The notes under the pieces: generated by a model
Told to the model about the DNA's origin: nothing
Seen by the model: only the letters and a program-made list of their open reading frames with translations
Databases searched by the model: none
Shown: positions 1-7,714 of the stretch, in pieces
Numbering within the stretch: the first letter of the stretch is position 1
Layout of the letters: every line of letters starts with the position of its first letter
Translations under genes and position numbers: made by a program
NCBI RefSeq assembly: GCF_009915765.1
Contig: NZ_JAABLQ010000001.1
Span: forward strand, 1 to 64,000
Length of the DNA stretch: 64,000 nucleotides
Reading direction: 5' to 3'
From: Pannonibacter sp. XCT-53
GTDB lineage: Bacteria > Pseudomonadota > Alphaproteobacteria > Rhizobiales > Stappiaceae

Positions 1-37
1 AAAGCTCCGAGGACAAAAATCCTCCCCATACACCCTA

Positions 38-119
<82 letters not shown>

Positions 120-152
120 CCGCAACGATATCAAAGGCTTACGCCGAAGCAG

Positions 153-174
153 AGCGCCCCACGGGGCGCTTTTT
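153..174 (+). terminator. Rho-independent terminator downstream of tRNA-fMet
   Basis: An 8-bp perfect stem (AGCGCCCC/GGGGCGCT) with a 2-nt loop runs into a T tract. It lies outside the duplicated att core, so the tRNA now uses a terminator supplied by the element. Confidence 0.8.
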
Positions 175-360
175 GCGTTGCAACACAGAACAACATCTTT
201 CCGCGCGATTCCAAAGGCTTACAGCCGTTCCGATTTCTTCCGTGCAACACCCATGCGACATGGAAATGCGAGATGTTCGCGGGACGTTCCGCGTCCGATT
301 GAACTTGACCCACAGGCAAACCAGAGCCGTCATGTCCCCGAAGCCAACTCGGGGACCGCC

Positions 361-576
361 ATGCCCAAGACCAATGACGCCGCGCTGGATGCCTTCATCG
401 CCGCGAAGATCGAGATCGACGCCATGCTGGCCCGGTTGGTCGCCCACAGCGCCGACCACTTCGGCTACAATCCCGAGGAGGTGCTCTGGGGCCATGTCGG
501 CACGATGGAACATTACCGTGCCCGCCTCCGCGAGATCACCGACATGGCGTTCGGCGAAGGCAAGCACGCCGCCTGA
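361..576 (+). CDS. Small acidic hypothetical protein of the element
   Basis: This 71-residue reading frame starts at the ATG at 361; the longer open frame upstream has no protein-like composition. The product is helical and charged, with no cysteine and no membrane segment, and I do not recognise the family. It is the only rightward gene between attL and the leftward late operon, and it converges on the gene at 591-905 with a 14-bp gap. The attL-proximal end is a usual place for accessory genes of phages and satellites, but the sequence gives no function. Confidence 0.55.
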   Translation: MPKTNDAALDAFIAAKIEIDAMLARLVAHSADHFGYNPEEVLWGHVGTMEHYRARLREITDMAFGEGKHAA

Positions 577-590
577 ACATCCCTTCCCGA

Positions 591-905
591 CTAGGTTGAC
601 TGGCCAAAGCATGTGCCCATGGCCAGCTTGCTGATAGCGGAACGCGCGCCCACCAGGTGTTGGTCCTTCGGCAAGTCCCAAGTCGGGAAGAGTCCGGCGA
701 CGGCCGCCATGTGGTTTTCCAACTCGCTGATAACCATGGTGATGTTCCGGGTGCCCTTATACTCCTCGGCCGACCTCCGGAGGTCGGCGCACAGGGCCAT
801 GACAGCCGCATAGTTGCGCATGGCCTGAAGTTTGCCTGCTTCCTTGCTGTCTGCGACTAGGAGGCCAAGGCCATCCAACACGGCGCGAATGTCCCGCTCT
901 ATCAT
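591..905 (-). CDS. Hypothetical protein, last gene of the packaging/head operon
   Basis: The 104-residue product begins at the ATG at 905, which overlaps the stop of the DUF2190-type gene (ATGA), so the two are translationally coupled. It is predicted soluble and mostly helical, and I do not recognise it. The longer open frame upstream is a shadow of the DUF2190-type gene. Its place as the last gene after the capsid genes is where lambda-like phages keep head-completion or head-tail connector proteins. A connector role is therefore possible, but it is inferred only from position. Confidence 0.65.
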   Translation of the reverse strand: MIERDIRAVLDGLGLLVADSKEAGKLQAMRNYAAVMALCADLRRSAEEYKGTRNITMVISELENHMAAVAGLFPTWDLPKDQHLVGARSAISKLAMGTCFGQST

Positions 906-1246
906 GCCGCCACCGTTGCCACGCCATCGAGGCGCACCGCGACGCTGGTGATGCCGTTCCCGGCGGCCTCTGTCGCGATGCCCACCGGGAAACGTCCGGT
1001 GCCCGGCACGTTGATGTTCTTGGCCGTGTTGTCCCACGCCACACGGGCACCGACCGTCAGAACCGCAGCGGTTGCTTTCGGCAGCTGATAGACGCCGGTG
1101 GTTGCCAGTTCGATCGGTTCACCCACGGCAGCCGCATAGGCGGCGATGCCGAAGATGTTGCCGATGATCGCTCCCTCGCCAGAGGCGATGCCGCCTGCGG
1201 GAGCGGGCACGGTGATGATGTCGCCTTTCTGGATGTGGTTCTTCAT
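902..1246 (-). CDS. DUF2190-family capsid cement/decoration-like protein
   Basis: The 114-residue product has the small, Gly/Ala/Val-rich, all-beta look of DUF2190 proteins. It opens with KNHIQKGDIITVPAPAGG, then a GVYQLPKA segment, and closes with VGIATEAAGNG. DUF2190 proteins sit next to major capsid genes in lambda-like phages and are thought to decorate or stabilise the head. The ATG at 1246 is preferred over a TTG two codons earlier because an AAAGGG motif precedes it. It lies directly downstream of the gpW-like gene and overlaps the next gene by 4 bp. Confidence 0.8.
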   Translation of the reverse strand: MKNHIQKGDIITVPAPAGGIASGEGAIIGNIFGIAAYAAAVGEPIELATTGVYQLPKATAAVLTVGARVAWDNTAKNINVPGTGRFPVGIATEAAGNGITSVAVRLDGVATVAA

Positions 1247-1248
1247 GG

Positions 1249-1458
1249 TCAAAGCCCTTTCGAGGATTGGATGCGGACCACGGCGATGCGTGACGTGGTC
1301 CCGGTGATCTGCCGGTTGAGGTCAACCAGCGCCGCAGCCATTTCTGCGTCGGTCGCATAGGTGACCCGCTTGCCGTCGTATTCGACGGTGCGGATGCCCT
1401 GATAGCGGGCGGCCATCAGGGCATCGCGCCAGGCGGTGAGTTGGGCGAGGTCGGCCAC
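1249..1458 (-). CDS. gpW-like head-tail joining protein
   Basis: This 69-residue protein has a helix-strand-strand-helix pattern: an N-terminal helix ending LMAARYQGIR, a hairpin TVEYDGKRVTYA, then a helix ending in DLNRQI. That matches the lambda gpW fold, in which a small protein fills the portal exit after DNA packaging so that the tail can join. It begins with GTG at 1458, two bases after the capsid stop. In lambda, W lies between terL and portal; here it follows the capsid gene and the terL-portal junction is occupied by the defence cassette. Confidence 0.75.
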   Translation of the reverse strand: MADLAQLTAWRDALMAARYQGIRTVEYDGKRVTYATDAEMAAALVDLNRQITGTTSRIAVVRIQSSKGL

Positions 1459-1459
1459 C

Positions 1460-3262
1460 TTATGCCCCGGGGTTCTGGAACCAGCCGCGGTGGTCGATGA
1501 AGCCTGCGCCGAAATCGAGGATCACCCGGATTTCCACGCCGTCCACGTCCCAACCTGAACGGCTTTCCACTTGGGGCCCTTCGTTGCCCGAGAGGTAGGC
1601 GAACTCGAGGCCGTCGATCTCGCCGGGGTCGGCCGTCACATACCAGCGGGTGGCGCTGGACAGGCGGGGTTCGACCACCAGCGACATGGCGCCCGAGAAC
1701 GGGTTCACATCCGCAGCGGTGGCGGGCGCGATGGTGGCAAGCCACTTCTCGGCCACGGTCTCCAGTGCGGGCGGCACCAGCAGGTTCTTCGGCGTCACGC
1801 GGATCACGCGGCCCTCGATGCCCTTCTGCGTCCGCAGCGCCAGCCGGGCGGCCGAGAGGGTGGTGTCCGAGATCACAGCCCCTGTTGTCGCGCGGTTGCC
1901 GTGATCGACATGGAACAGCGCCTTGTTGTCCGAGAGCGTCGGGCCGTTGCCGCTGTTCGCCTCCAGCAGGGTGACGAGGATCCGTGCCTCGGTCTCGGCG
2001 GCCCCCTGACCCATGCGCCGCGCGAGGTCTGCGAAGGCACCGAGGTCGTCGTTGACCAGCACCTGCCGGGTGATGCCGATCTTCTTGGCCCAGGTCTCGA
2101 TCTTGTAGGCCTCGCGCGCTTCGGCCATCGTCCCAGACTTGATCTCGCCCGCCTCGTTTAGCTTCTCCAGGAGTGGCGCCTCGCCCAGCATGATCTTGTT
2201 CAACGCCCGGAAATCCCGCGCCGAGGTCTGGCGGCCGAGGCGGCGGATGCCCGAGGGTGCGGCCTGATAGGCATCACGCAGCACGCGGCCCACGGTGTTG
2301 CCGAGGATGATCGGGAAGTCGGACGTCGTATGCAGGGCGCGGGACACTAGGCTGGCAGGCGACAGTGCCATTGTGGACTCGCCGCGAAGGGTCAGCAGTT
2401 CCTTGGCCATATCGACCGGCGTGGCATAGGCATAGCGGCGGGCCGGTTCGGAGAGGTCATGGCGCGGGTTGATGCGCGCATAGAGGGCCTCGCCCATCTG
2501 ACGGGCGCGGAGGCTCGGGTCGTCCTGGCTGTCGCCCATCTCGACGCGCACCTGTTCTGTGCGGATCGTGGGCGCGCTGCGGGTCGCCAGCGCCTCGAAG
2601 GCGGCACGGCGGGCGGTGTCGGCATCTGCGGCGGCGTCGATCTGGCCGTCGATCCAGGACTGGTCCAGCCCGGCGATGCGGGCGATGGAACGGATCTCGG
2701 TGTTGATCGCGGCGCGGGTCTGCGCCTCGGGCGGGGCCGGGGTGATGGTGGTATCGGTCATGTTGGTCTCCATGCGAATGCGGGCACCCGGATCAGCCGG
2801 GGTGGGAACAAGGGAAATCTCGTGGGGCGTCCAGCGGACGGCGGTCAGCACGCGCGCGCCGTTCTCGGTGGTCTCGGCCCATTCCTCGACCGAATAGCCG
2901 ACTGAGACATGGCGCAGGATCCCCAACAGCACGTCCTGCCAGAGTGGTTCCACTTCCGGCCGGGACGAAAACCGGATCAGCGCCGTGCCGCGCTGGCCAT
3001 CGACGCTGGCGGATTGCACGCTGCCCAGCACATCCCGGACGGCAGATTGCCGGTGGGCATCCAGCACGCTGGCCCCCTGCAGGCGCGACAGGTCCACCGC
3101 CTCGGGCGCAAGGCTGAGGCGTTCGATGTACTGGCCAGCCATGTCGCGGCGGCGCACGGGCGCGCCGGTGGACCAGATCACCTCAACGGTGCGGGCGTCG
3201 CGGTTGGCGCTGGCCGGGGTCAGGTCGGCGCGGCGGGTCAGCAGGGTGACGGTGTCATTCAT
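1460..3262 (-). CDS. Prohead protease / major capsid protein fusion
   Basis: One 600-residue frame joins two head proteins. The N-terminal part, about residues 1-170, resembles a prohead protease, with DAHRQSAVRDVLG and a HEISLVPTPADPGARI segment. The C-terminal part, about residues 280-600, is capsid-like, with KIETWAKKIGITRQVLVNDD, ALFHVDHGN and LLVPPALE. Such fusions are known in lambda-like phages, particularly of alphaproteobacteria; cleavage is expected to free the capsid subunit. The ATG at 3262 overlaps the portal stop by 8 bp. The longer upstream open frame is the portal gene read out of frame. Confidence 0.92.
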   Translation of the reverse strand: MNDTVTLLTRRADLTPASANRDARTVEVIWSTGAPVRRRDMAGQYIERLSLAPEAVDLSRLQGASVLDAHRQSAVRDVLGSVQSASVDGQRGTALIRFSSRPEVEPLWQDVLLGILRHVSVGYSVEEWAETTENGARVLTAVRWTPHEISLVPTPADPGARIRMETNMTDTTITPAPPEAQTRAAINTEIRSIARIAGLDQSWIDGQIDAAADADTARRAAFEALATRSAPTIRTEQVRVEMGDSQDDPSLRARQMGEALYARINPRHDLSEPARRYAYATPVDMAKELLTLRGESTMALSPASLVSRALHTTSDFPIILGNTVGRVLRDAYQAAPSGIRRLGRQTSARDFRALNKIMLGEAPLLEKLNEAGEIKSGTMAEAREAYKIETWAKKIGITRQVLVNDDLGAFADLARRMGQGAAETEARILVTLLEANSGNGPTLSDNKALFHVDHGNRATTGAVISDTTLSAARLALRTQKGIEGRVIRVTPKNLLVPPALETVAEKWLATIAPATAADVNPFSGAMSLVVEPRLSSATRWYVTADPGEIDGLEFAYLSGNEGPQVESRSGWDVDGVEIRVILDFGAGFIDHRGWFQNPGA

Positions 3263-4664
3263 CGGGGATGTCCTCCTTCTGCACAGGCGGAGCACCGAAA
3301 CCCAGGCCCAGCGCGTCCGACCGCGCCTTGTCGGCGGCAATCTCGGCATCGACCTGTTCGGCGTCGTAGCCCCGTTCGGAAATCGCCTGCGTCCTGCTCT
3401 TGAGCCCGGCATTGATGGCGAGGATCTCGGCCTCGACGTCTTTCTTGGGATCGACGTAGTCGAACTTGGGCGGGAGCCATTCGCAGGCAAGGAAGGCGGC
3501 CGGGTCGCGGTCGAAGTCCCGCGCAGGCAGATCGCCAGTCAGCACGGCCAGCCGCACGAAGCGTTCCCACACGGGACGGCAGAACAGGTGGACGACGACG
3601 TTGTGCTGCAACTGCTCGACGCGGCGGCGAAACTCGATCAACCCGGCGCGGATCGAGGAATACGTGACGCCCTCCAGATCGCCCGAGACCAATTCGTAGG
3701 GAAGGCCCATCCCCGCCGCGACGGCGCGCAGGTGGTTCTTGACGAAGGGCGCATAGGCATCGTGCTCGGTCGGGTTAGAGAAGCGAATATCGGTGCCAGG
3801 GGGCAGGGGGATCAGGCTCCCGGGTTCCATGCCGACGGTCAGCGCGCCGTTGGTGTTGGTGCCGGAAAGCCCGCCTGCCGTGCCGTCAGGGTCGGTGATG
3901 AAACCGGTGAACAGCGCCGCCACCTTGGCCTTGACTAGGGCCGCATCCTCAAACTGGTCCAACTCGTGAAGCCGCAGCAGCACCGGGGCGAGCCAGGTGA
4001 TGCCACGCAACTGGCCAGCGGCGAGCGGCTTGAACAAATGCAGGCAATCTGTGGCGGGGAGGCGAAGCGGTTCCAGCCGCAGCGAGGTCAGCGGATCGCC
4101 AGGCCGGTCGCGCATCACCCAGTAGGCGGTGCGCTGCCCGGCGCCGTTGAACTCGATCCCCGCCCGGATGCGTGCGCCGCCACCAATGTCGCGATGCAGG
4201 TCTAGCGGAACCTGGTCCCGGTCCAGCAGGTCGATTTGCAGGGGAACGGCTGGTGCCTCGGGCACAGCACGCAGTCGAGCGAAACTCTCGCCGCCCTCAA
4301 CCATCGCCCGTACGGCCATGGCCTGCAGCCCATAGAAATCCGCCAGCCCGCCCGGATCGGCATGATCGGTCCAGCGCAGCCACAGCATCTGAAGACGTTC
4401 GCGCACCGCCCGGTCGGGGTGGGTCGATTGCGGCTTGATCCCCGCGCCGACGACATTGCCCACCAGGCTGTCCACCGCCGCCGCGACCCACGGGTTGTTC
4501 CGCGCATACCATCCCGCACGTCGCGCCGCCGTGGTCGCGCCCGCCAGGATCGCCGTGTTCAGCCCGTCGACCGTCCGCGCGCCCTCCCAACGACGGCCGC
4601 CACCCGCAGCGTCAAAGCCGCGCGTGCGCGTGAGGCCGAAAAGGCGATGGAGGAGCATCCGCAT
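3255..4664 (-). CDS. Phage portal protein, lambda gpB family
   Basis: The 469-residue product is a full-length lambda-type portal, the dodecameric channel through which terminase packs DNA into the prohead. Family features include ARNNPWVAAAVDSLVGNVVG near residue 60, DLLDRDQVP, and the conserved GDLEGVTYSSIRAGLIEF segment near residue 340. The start could be Met1 or Met3. The portal normally follows terL directly or after a gpW gene; here a 5-kb defence cassette separates them, and the portal start lies about 300 bp from the start of the divergently transcribed GmrSD-like gene. Confidence 0.95.
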   Translation of the reverse strand: MRMLLHRLFGLTRTRGFDAAGGGRRWEGARTVDGLNTAILAGATTAARRAGWYARNNPWVAAAVDSLVGNVVGAGIKPQSTHPDRAVRERLQMLWLRWTDHADPGGLADFYGLQAMAVRAMVEGGESFARLRAVPEAPAVPLQIDLLDRDQVPLDLHRDIGGGARIRAGIEFNGAGQRTAYWVMRDRPGDPLTSLRLEPLRLPATDCLHLFKPLAAGQLRGITWLAPVLLRLHELDQFEDAALVKAKVAALFTGFITDPDGTAGGLSGTNTNGALTVGMEPGSLIPLPPGTDIRFSNPTEHDAYAPFVKNHLRAVAAGMGLPYELVSGDLEGVTYSSIRAGLIEFRRRVEQLQHNVVVHLFCRPVWERFVRLAVLTGDLPARDFDRDPAAFLACEWLPPKFDYVDPKKDVEAEILAINAGLKSRTQAISERGYDAEQVDAEIAADKARSDALGLGFGAPPVQKEDIPDE

Positions 4665-4967
4665 GGCGCGGAGTGTCTCATGCAGCGCGACGCAGGGGTA
4701 TCAGAGCGGTTGGGAAGGATCGGGAAACCAGTCGGGACCGATCGCCACAAACGTTGAGGTGCAGGTTGGAAGGCAGCAAGGGCAAGAGCTACGGCCAAGG
4801 TCGAAGTGTTCTCAATGGACTTGGCGACTCCGTGGATGGCTGATATTCGACAATTTGTCCTCTGGTTGATTGGGAAGATCGAGTGACAAGCGCCCTGATA
4901 GCAGGGGGCCTTGCGTCAACCCACCTCATCGGCGAACCGACAGAGACCTGAACCTTTGGAGATTGGA

Positions 4968-6674
4968 TTGAGCGGCAAGACTGTTGAAAAACTCGAGCGG
5001 ATTGACTCCGACCTCTTAGGAATCGGGGAACTTCTTGAAAGCAAGAAGCTTTCTGTGCCCTCACACCAGCGTCCGTACGCATGGGAAGATCAGCAGGTCG
5101 AAGATCTATTTCGCGATATCAATGACGCATTGAACGCCAAGCAGGGTGAGTACTTTCTTGGTACAGTTGTCCTCACCGAGGGTGATCAAGGCAGGAAGCT
5201 CGTCATTGATGGCCAACAACGCTTGGTTACTTGCGCGATTCTTATCGCCGCCATGCGAGACTACTTCGTGTCGGTAGGACAGGAAGACCGTGCCAAAGAT
5301 ATTGAGCAAAAGTACTTGTTCCGCCGAAACATACGGAGCCAGGAGGTGGAAGCGCACATTCACCTGATCCCAGAGGACCGCGAGTTCTTTCTCAACCGCA
5401 TCATCGCAAATCCAAAAGAACCAAAACGGACTGTTGAACCGGGCAACACGGCCCAGAAGCGGCTGGTGCAAGCGGCTTCACTGGCGGCTTCATTCATCAA
5501 GAAGAAGGTAGATCTGACGCAGCAAAAGGACGACGCGATCCTTGACTATCTCGAATTCATCCATGACAAGTCGAAGGTCATTTCTGTCGAGGTCGACAGT
5601 GAAGCAAACGCCTATCTGATATTCGAAGTTCTCAACGACCGTGGACTTGACCTATCGCTAATCGATCTCTTGAAGAACTACGTCTTCAGTTTCGCCGCCG
5701 AAAAACTCCCTGAAGTCCAGTCGTCTTGGGCAACAATGGTGAATGCGATTGCCGATATTGGCGATGAGGGGCAGATAAAGACCTTCGTGCGTCACGCTTG
5801 GGTGGCAAAAAACGGTCTCACCCGCGAAAAGGATCTCTACGCAGCGATCAAGAAAGAGGTCACTACAAAATCCAAGGCGGTCGACTTTGCCACTGAATTG
5901 GCAAAGACGGCGGCAATCTACGCAGCCTTGGCCACGCCCTCTCACGGGATGTGGAACAAGTTTGCAGAAGAGGTTTCGCAGTCGCTTGAAGTCTTCGATC
6001 TCGCCGGGGTCACCCAGATCCGCCCGCTCTTGCTTGCTATTCTGAAAAACTTCGAACCCGCCGAGGTAAATCGTTCGTTCCCAATGATGGTTGCCTGGAC
6101 GGTTCGCTTCCTTGTGACCGGCGCAGGCGGCAGCGGCATTCTGGAAACGGGTTATGCCGAATGCGCCAAGGCTGTTTCGCAAAGAAAGATCACCGATGCG
6201 AAGGGCCTATGGGCGCAAATGGAGAAGGTGGTTCCCGATGACATCAGCTTTGAACAGGCGTTCGCGAAGGCAACAGTCTCCAAAGTCAGTATAGCGAAGT
6301 ATTACCTCCGGGTGCTGAACCAGCATTTGACGGCGGGAACTGAGGAGCTGATCGTCAATCCCGACAAGGAGAAGGTTAACATCGAGCATATTTTGCCAGA
6401 GACCATCACCGGCGAATGGTTGAAGGATTTCACGGAGGCCCAGCACAAGGCCTACCTCCGGCGAATCGGTAATCTGACACTGCTCGGGAAGAAGCTGAAC
6501 TCGAAAGTCGCTAACAATCCATTCTCGGAGAAACAGAAGGAGTACGCTAAATCGGAGATCAAGATGTCCACCGAGCTTTGCGGGCACAAGACCTGGACCC
6601 CGACGGACATTGATGCACGCCAAGCTGCCTTTGCGAAACTGGCTGTGAAAATCTGGTCTCCGAAGCCCCGCTAG
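4968..6674 (+). CDS. GmrSD-like protein (DUF262 + DUF1524/HNH-like)
   Basis: The N-terminal half shows DUF262 motifs: HQRPYAW near residue 33, EYFLGTVVL near 61 and DGQQRL near 81, a ParB/Srx-like NTPase fold. The C-terminal part has DUF1524 features: NIEHILPE near residue 471, then IGNLTLL, LNSKV and a KQKEYAKS tail, an HNH-type nuclease. Together they give a single-chain GmrSD-type enzyme, a family of type IV restriction nucleases that cut modified phage DNA. TTG at 4968 is chosen because GGAG lies 6 nt upstream; another TTG at 4911 adds 19 residues. The gene runs against the phage late genes and converges on the nuclease gene with a 4-bp overlap. Its codon use looks less GC-rich than the phage genes. 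Confidence 0.85.
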   Translation: MSGKTVEKLERIDSDLLGIGELLESKKLSVPSHQRPYAWEDQQVEDLFRDINDALNAKQGEYFLGTVVLTEGDQGRKLVIDGQQRLVTCAILIAAMRDYFVSVGQEDRAKDIEQKYLFRRNIRSQEVEAHIHLIPEDREFFLNRIIANPKEPKRTVEPGNTAQKRLVQAASLAASFIKKKVDLTQQKDDAILDYLEFIHDKSKVISVEVDSEANAYLIFEVLNDRGLDLSLIDLLKNYVFSFAAEKLPEVQSSWATMVNAIADIGDEGQIKTFVRHAWVAKNGLTREKDLYAAIKKEVTTKSKAVDFATELAKTAAIYAALATPSHGMWNKFAEEVSQSLEVFDLAGVTQIRPLLLAILKNFEPAEVNRSFPMMVAWTVRFLVTGAGGSGILETGYAECAKAVSQRKITDAKGLWAQMEKVVPDDISFEQAFAKATVSKVSIAKYYLRVLNQHLTAGTEELIVNPDKEKVNIEHILPETITGEWLKDFTEAQHKAYLRRIGNLTLLGKKLNSKVANNPFSEKQKEYAKSEIKMSTELCGHKTWTPTDIDARQAAFAKLAVKIWSPKPR

Positions 6675-7714
6675 GGACGCGTGACAAAGTCGCGTATCCG
6701 CGTATCCGTGAGCAGATGCTGAACGCTGGCCAATGTGAAGACCTTGCCGTCAGTCGCCACGAGGAGGCGCTTCATGTCAGCCCGTCTGACCTTGAAGCCT
6801 CGTCCCGCGATACACGCAACCACTTCGTAGCCCCGCCCGTCGCGCTCCCGGAGGTTGCGGAGTTGTTGCACGCGCGTAACCTTGTCGCGCGCCGTCCCAT
6901 CGTCCTCGGTCAGCTTAGCCTCGATGATGACTGACGGATTGTGTTCATCGGGGATGATGAAATCCGGTGCCTGGTCAAATCCCGGTATCCGTTCGGCACG
7001 CTTGGTCTTCCGGTAGCCAACACCTGCTTTGGCGAGCACATCCTCAACAGCACTCTCAACGACGTCGCCCACTAGTTCACTGACCGAATCGCGGTGGCCG
7101 GCGAACGGGCGCCCCAAGAAGCGCTCATAAAGTAGCATGGCATAAGGCACGCCCAAGTCAGCGACCGGGCGCAAGCTAGCGAGACCTGTTGCGGTGTCGA
7201 CCTTGTCGAGCCGGTGCAGGATCTCCTTGCGATCAACATTGCTCGGGCCCTCCTTGAGGAGTTCACAGGCCGCCGTCACCATTGCTTTAATTCGAGCGTC
7301 GGCGACGGAGCCTCGGTCACGCAGTGCCGTTGTCGGAGACAGCCGACAATTTCGGTCGATGGTTCGCGCAGCTCCTTGGTCGACTTGGAGCTTTTTGCGC
7401 TCCGTCGTGACATCCGCCCATTCTGACGGCGTAAACCCCAAAATACTTCTCAGCACGATAAATGTGATCGGCATCGCATAGACTGTTGCTATCACGGCAA
7501 CTGGATCAATTACCGTGAAGCCCAACGTCGCCTTTTTCAGTGCTTGGTAGCCAGTTTCGAAAATCGGGTACTCGATGAAACCTGCTCCCTTGGGTAGCTC
7601 CAGAAAACCTGACTTAAGTTCTCCGAAGACCTCATCGATCAACGGATCAAAGTTCAGATCCGGATCTGCAAAATCCGCATTAAAACGCAACAGCATCACG
7701 GTCGTCTTTCTCAT
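6671..7714 (-). CDS. PD-(D/E)XK-type restriction endonuclease-like protein
   Basis: The 347-residue product ends in a plausible PD-(D/E)XK nuclease core: APD at 249-251, then SVIIEAKLT at 261-269 with E265, A266 and K267, followed by a charged helix. The N-terminal 200 residues are helical and not recognised. The ATG at 7714 lies inside the 3' end of the methyltransferase gene (35-bp overlap); a later Met at 7696 also fits. Overlap with a methyltransferase suggests the restriction half of a restriction-modification pair. Target and family are unknown. Confidence 0.7.
   Translation of the reverse strand: MRKTTVMLLRFNADFADPDLNFDPLIDEVFGELKSGFLELPKGAGFIEYPIFETGYQALKKATLGFTVIDPVAVIATVYAMPITFIVLRSILGFTPSEWADVTTERKKLQVDQGAARTIDRNCRLSPTTALRDRGSVADARIKAMVTAACELLKEGPSNVDRKEILHRLDKVDTATGLASLRPVADLGVPYAMLLYERFLGRPFAGHRDSVSELVGDVVESAVEDVLAKAGVGYRKTKRAERIPGFDQAPDFIIPDEHNPSVIIEAKLTEDDGTARDKVTRVQQLRNLRERDGRGYEVVACIAGRGFKVRRADMKRLLVATDGKVFTLASVQHLLTDTRIRDFVTRP

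Noticed and set aside
3263..3490. N-terminal extension of the protease/capsid fusion.
   Set aside because: The extra residues are the portal gene read in another frame; the protease homology begins at the ATG at 3262.
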